NCBI GenBank assembly: GCA_958350755.1
Contig: CATWID010000026.1
Location: forward strand, 1-25,971
Length of the DNA stretch: 25,971 nucleotides
Direction: 5' to 3'
Source: an uncultured Collinsella sp.
Lineage (GTDB): Bacteria > Actinomycetota > Coriobacteriia > Coriobacteriales > Coriobacteriaceae
Shown here: positions 24,296-25,971 of the stretch, one piece after another
How positions within the stretch are numbered: position 1 is the first letter of the stretch
Layout: each line of letters opens with the position of its first letter
Program-made: the position numbers and the translations under genes
The notes under the pieces: generated by a model
What the model saw: the letters and a program-made list of their open reading frames with translations, nothing else
What the model was told of the DNA's origin: nothing
Database searches by the model: none

Positions 24296-24302
24296 ATGCA
24301 CC

Positions 24303-25022
24303 TTAGCGCTTAAGACTCGTGGTCTGCCAGTCAGCTACGATGCGGGCCCATTTCCTGTGCAAGTCGCGTTCGCGATCGATAAACATGATGGCAAACGCGA
24401 TAAACAGCAGCATGCTCGCCACCGCAATGGCGTGCAGCCCCATGCGCTCGATGCACCAGTTGCCCAGCACGGCGCCAAACACAAAGGTGAAGATCACGCC
24501 AAAGTACAGCAGGCCGTTTTCCAAAAAGCCGCGCTTGTGGGTGATGATGTAATCGTCCACGTTTTGCAGTGCGTTGCGCAAGTTGCCGATGCACATGGTC
24601 GTGGCGATGCCGTGACCGTGGATCTTGCGGAAGCTCTCGACCTGCATGCCGCAGGCAAACGAAGTGAGGCAGTTGGCGAGCAGGTTGAAATCGCCACCGG
24701 GAATAAAACTCACGCCCAGCAAGATGACGGCTTCAAAGAACACCGTCACCTGGCGCCAGTGAATCACACTGCCAAACCGCTCGTGAACCAGGTCGGCAAG
24801 CATAATGCCCACGGCAAACGACACCACGGGGAAGAAATAGCGTCCCGCCAGCGCCCAGTTGCCCTCCGAGATGCTTACACCCACGAGCAGGATGTTGCCC
24901 GTCTGAGCGTTTGCGAAAACATGGTCGCGCCCTATGTACGAATAGACGTCCATAAAGCCACCGGCGAGCGCCAAGATGATGCCCAGCTCAATAGACTCCG
25001 ATATCTGTTTGGCACGCTGCAT
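24303..25022 (-). CDS. YoaK/DUF1275 family membrane protein
   Basis: 239 residues from the ATG at 25022, chosen because GGAGG lies 10 nt upstream and MQRAKQISESIELGIILALAGGFMDVYSYIGR-type starts define the family; the frame stays open to 25259 but the added part is Arg-rich and unlike it. DHVFANAQTGNILLVGV is the signature. About six membrane segments. A short basic tail ends the protein. Function is unknown for the family; transport has been suggested. It is divergent from the YgiQ-type gene with 256 nt between them. The gene's 3' end is 7 nt from the palindrome at 24237-24295. Confidence 0.9.
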   Translation of the reverse strand: MQRAKQISESIELGIILALAGGFMDVYSYIGRDHVFANAQTGNILLVGVSISEGNWALAGRYFFPVVSFAVGIMLADLVHERFGSVIHWRQVTVFFEAVILLGVSFIPGGDFNLLANCLTSFACGMQVESFRKIHGHGIATTMCIGNLRNALQNVDDYIITHKRGFLENGLLYFGVIFTFVFGAVLGNWCIERMGLHAIAVASMLLFIAFAIMFIDRERDLHRKWARIVADWQTTSLKR

Positions 25023-25206
25023 CGTCGTGCATCCTCCTTGTTGACGACCCTCTCGTGCGTTGGCGGAAACATAGCCGCCGTTCATACTGTAACCCATTGA
25101 CAACATGGCGCGCCCACGAGACGGGTCTCCCAATGCGCAGATACACAGTCTGGAAACAAACCGTGAGCGCGGCGCCACACCCGATGCCCGACGCCTCGTG
25201 TACTCC

Positions 25207-25241
25207 ACCAGTCTTTTTAGCCCCGTCCCAAAAAGACTGGT
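25207..25241. repeat. Palindrome with CCCCGTCCC loop, copy 2
   Basis: 12-bp perfect arms ACCAGTCTTTTT and AAAAAGACTGGT around an 11-nt loop AGCCCCGTCCC. It lies 38 nt before the YgiQ-type start and overlaps its likely promoter area (TACAAT at 25242-25247). Sixteen bases (25224-25239) recur exactly on the other strand at 4867-4882, upstream of dnaE. Confidence 0.75.
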
Positions 25242-25278
25242 TACAATTACGTGCAGCATACAAACACCGGGAGGGATC

Positions 25279-25971
25279 GTGGCAAAAAAGCCTCAGCACG
25301 CTCAGAATAACCAGCGCAGTCAGCAGGGCAAACAGGGCCAGCAGCAAAAGCGCAGCGGCAAGGCCCAGGGCGGCCACGCCGCTCATACCCCGGCAGCGCC
25401 CGCCCGTCCCTGGCGCCCGGGCCGCGATAAGTTCCTCCCCGTCAGCCGCGCCGATATGGACGCGCGCGGTTGGGACCAGTGTGACTTCGTCTACATCTGC
25501 GGCGACGCCTACGTGGACCACCCCAGCTTTGGTATGGCCATCATCAGCCGCGTACTCGACGCGCACGGCTACAAAGTGGGCATCATCTGTCAGCCCGACT
25601 GGACCGACCCCGCCAGCATCACGGTGCTCGGCGAGCCTCGCCTGGGCTTTCTCGTCAGTGCCGGTAACATGGACTCCATGGTCAACCACTATTCGGTGAC
25701 CAAGCACCGCCGCCACACCGACGCCTATACCCCCGGTGGCGAGGAGGGGCACCGCCCCAATCGTGCCGTCACGGTCTACGGCAACCTCATCCGCCAGACG
25801 TTCAAGGACGCTCCCATCATCATCGGCGGCATCGAGGCAAGCCTGCGCCGCCTGGCCCACTACGACTACTGGCAGGACAAGCTCAAGCGCTCGGTACTGC
25901 TCGACTCGGGCGCCGACATCCTCATCTACGGCATGGGCGAGCACGCGATCGTCGAGATCGCTGACGCGCTC
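25279..25971 (+). CDS. YgiQ-type radical SAM protein (N-terminal part, cut by window edge)
   Basis: 231 codons from GTG at 25279 with no stop before the edge. GGGAGG lies 4 nt upstream and no in-frame ATG fits before the conserved part. Residues 1-50 are Gln/Lys/Ala-rich low complexity. From residue 52, KFLPVSRADMDARGWD, VYICGDAYVDHPSFG and GIICQPDW match the start of UPF0313/YgiQ proteins; GGIEASLRRLAHYDYW follows near residue 185. The CxxxCxxC radical SAM site should lie beyond the window. The cellular role of YgiQ is not established. Divergent from the DUF1275 gene. Confidence 0.92.
   Translation, partial: MAKKPQHAQNNQRSQQGKQGQQQKRSGKAQGGHAAHTPAAPARPWRPGRDKFLPVSRADMDARGWDQCDFVYICGDAYVDHPSFGMAIISRVLDAHGYKVGIICQPDWTDPASITVLGEPRLGFLVSAGNMDSMVNHYSVTKHRRHTDAYTPGGEEGHRPNRAVTVYGNLIRQTFKDAPIIIGGIEASLRRLAHYDYWQDKLKRSVLLDSGADILIYGMGEHAIVEIADAL

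Noticed and set aside
25023..25259. N-terminal extension of the DUF1275 gene
   Set aside because: The added residues are Arg-rich without family similarity, and a good ribosome site precedes the internal ATG at 25022.

Overview
The window is GC-rich bacterial chromosome. Gene content, codon use and intergenic repeats suggest a Coriobacteriia member, probably a Collinsella relative; this rests on recalled protein similarity, not a search. It looks mostly like ordinary core and metabolic chromosome: no rRNA, tRNA, CRISPR array, insertion sequence or prophage was recognised.

Left part (1-9140), all on the minus strand. The 5' end of a SWIM-zinc-finger SNF2-type helicase gene runs off the left edge, 28 nt downstream of dnaE (DNA polymerase III alpha). 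Next comes a beta-glucoside cluster read right to left: a LicT/BglG antiterminator, a PTS EIIBC permease and a GH1 6-phospho-beta-glucosidase. A consensus-like promoter, a RAT-like site overlapping an intrinsic terminator ahead of the antiterminator gene, and a second RAT-like site ahead of the permease form an antitermination circuit. Sugar is taken up and phosphorylated by the permease, hydrolysed by the glucosidase, and sensed through PTS phosphorylation of the antiterminator.

Middle (9314-17846). addB and addA form a minus-strand pair separated by 3 nt, encoding a RecBCD-like helicase-nuclease. AddB carries an in-frame 18-bp tandem repeat and appears to lack most cluster cysteines. Upstream lies a TrpR/YerC-type regulator with a strong terminator, then a divergent small membrane protein (phage holin 4_2 family). 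An Rrf2 regulator with four cysteines is divergent from cysK and may control it.

Right part (18100-25971). cysK and mnmA lie on the plus strand. An M42 aminopeptidase and fucO-like lactaldehyde reductase are on the minus strand, separated by about 600 nt of non-coding DNA full of inverted repeats. An AT-richer island follows with a LURP-one/tubby-like gene and possibly a tiny Cys-rich ORF. A YoaK/DUF1275 membrane protein is divergent from a YgiQ-type radical SAM gene that runs off the right edge.

The most unusual content is intergenic: long perfect palindromes without T-tracts. Two copies share a 14-bp outer arm and differ by three compensated base pairs. Two others share the loop CCCCGTCCC with unrelated arms. 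The AT-rich island and the bgl antitermination leader are the other main points of interest.
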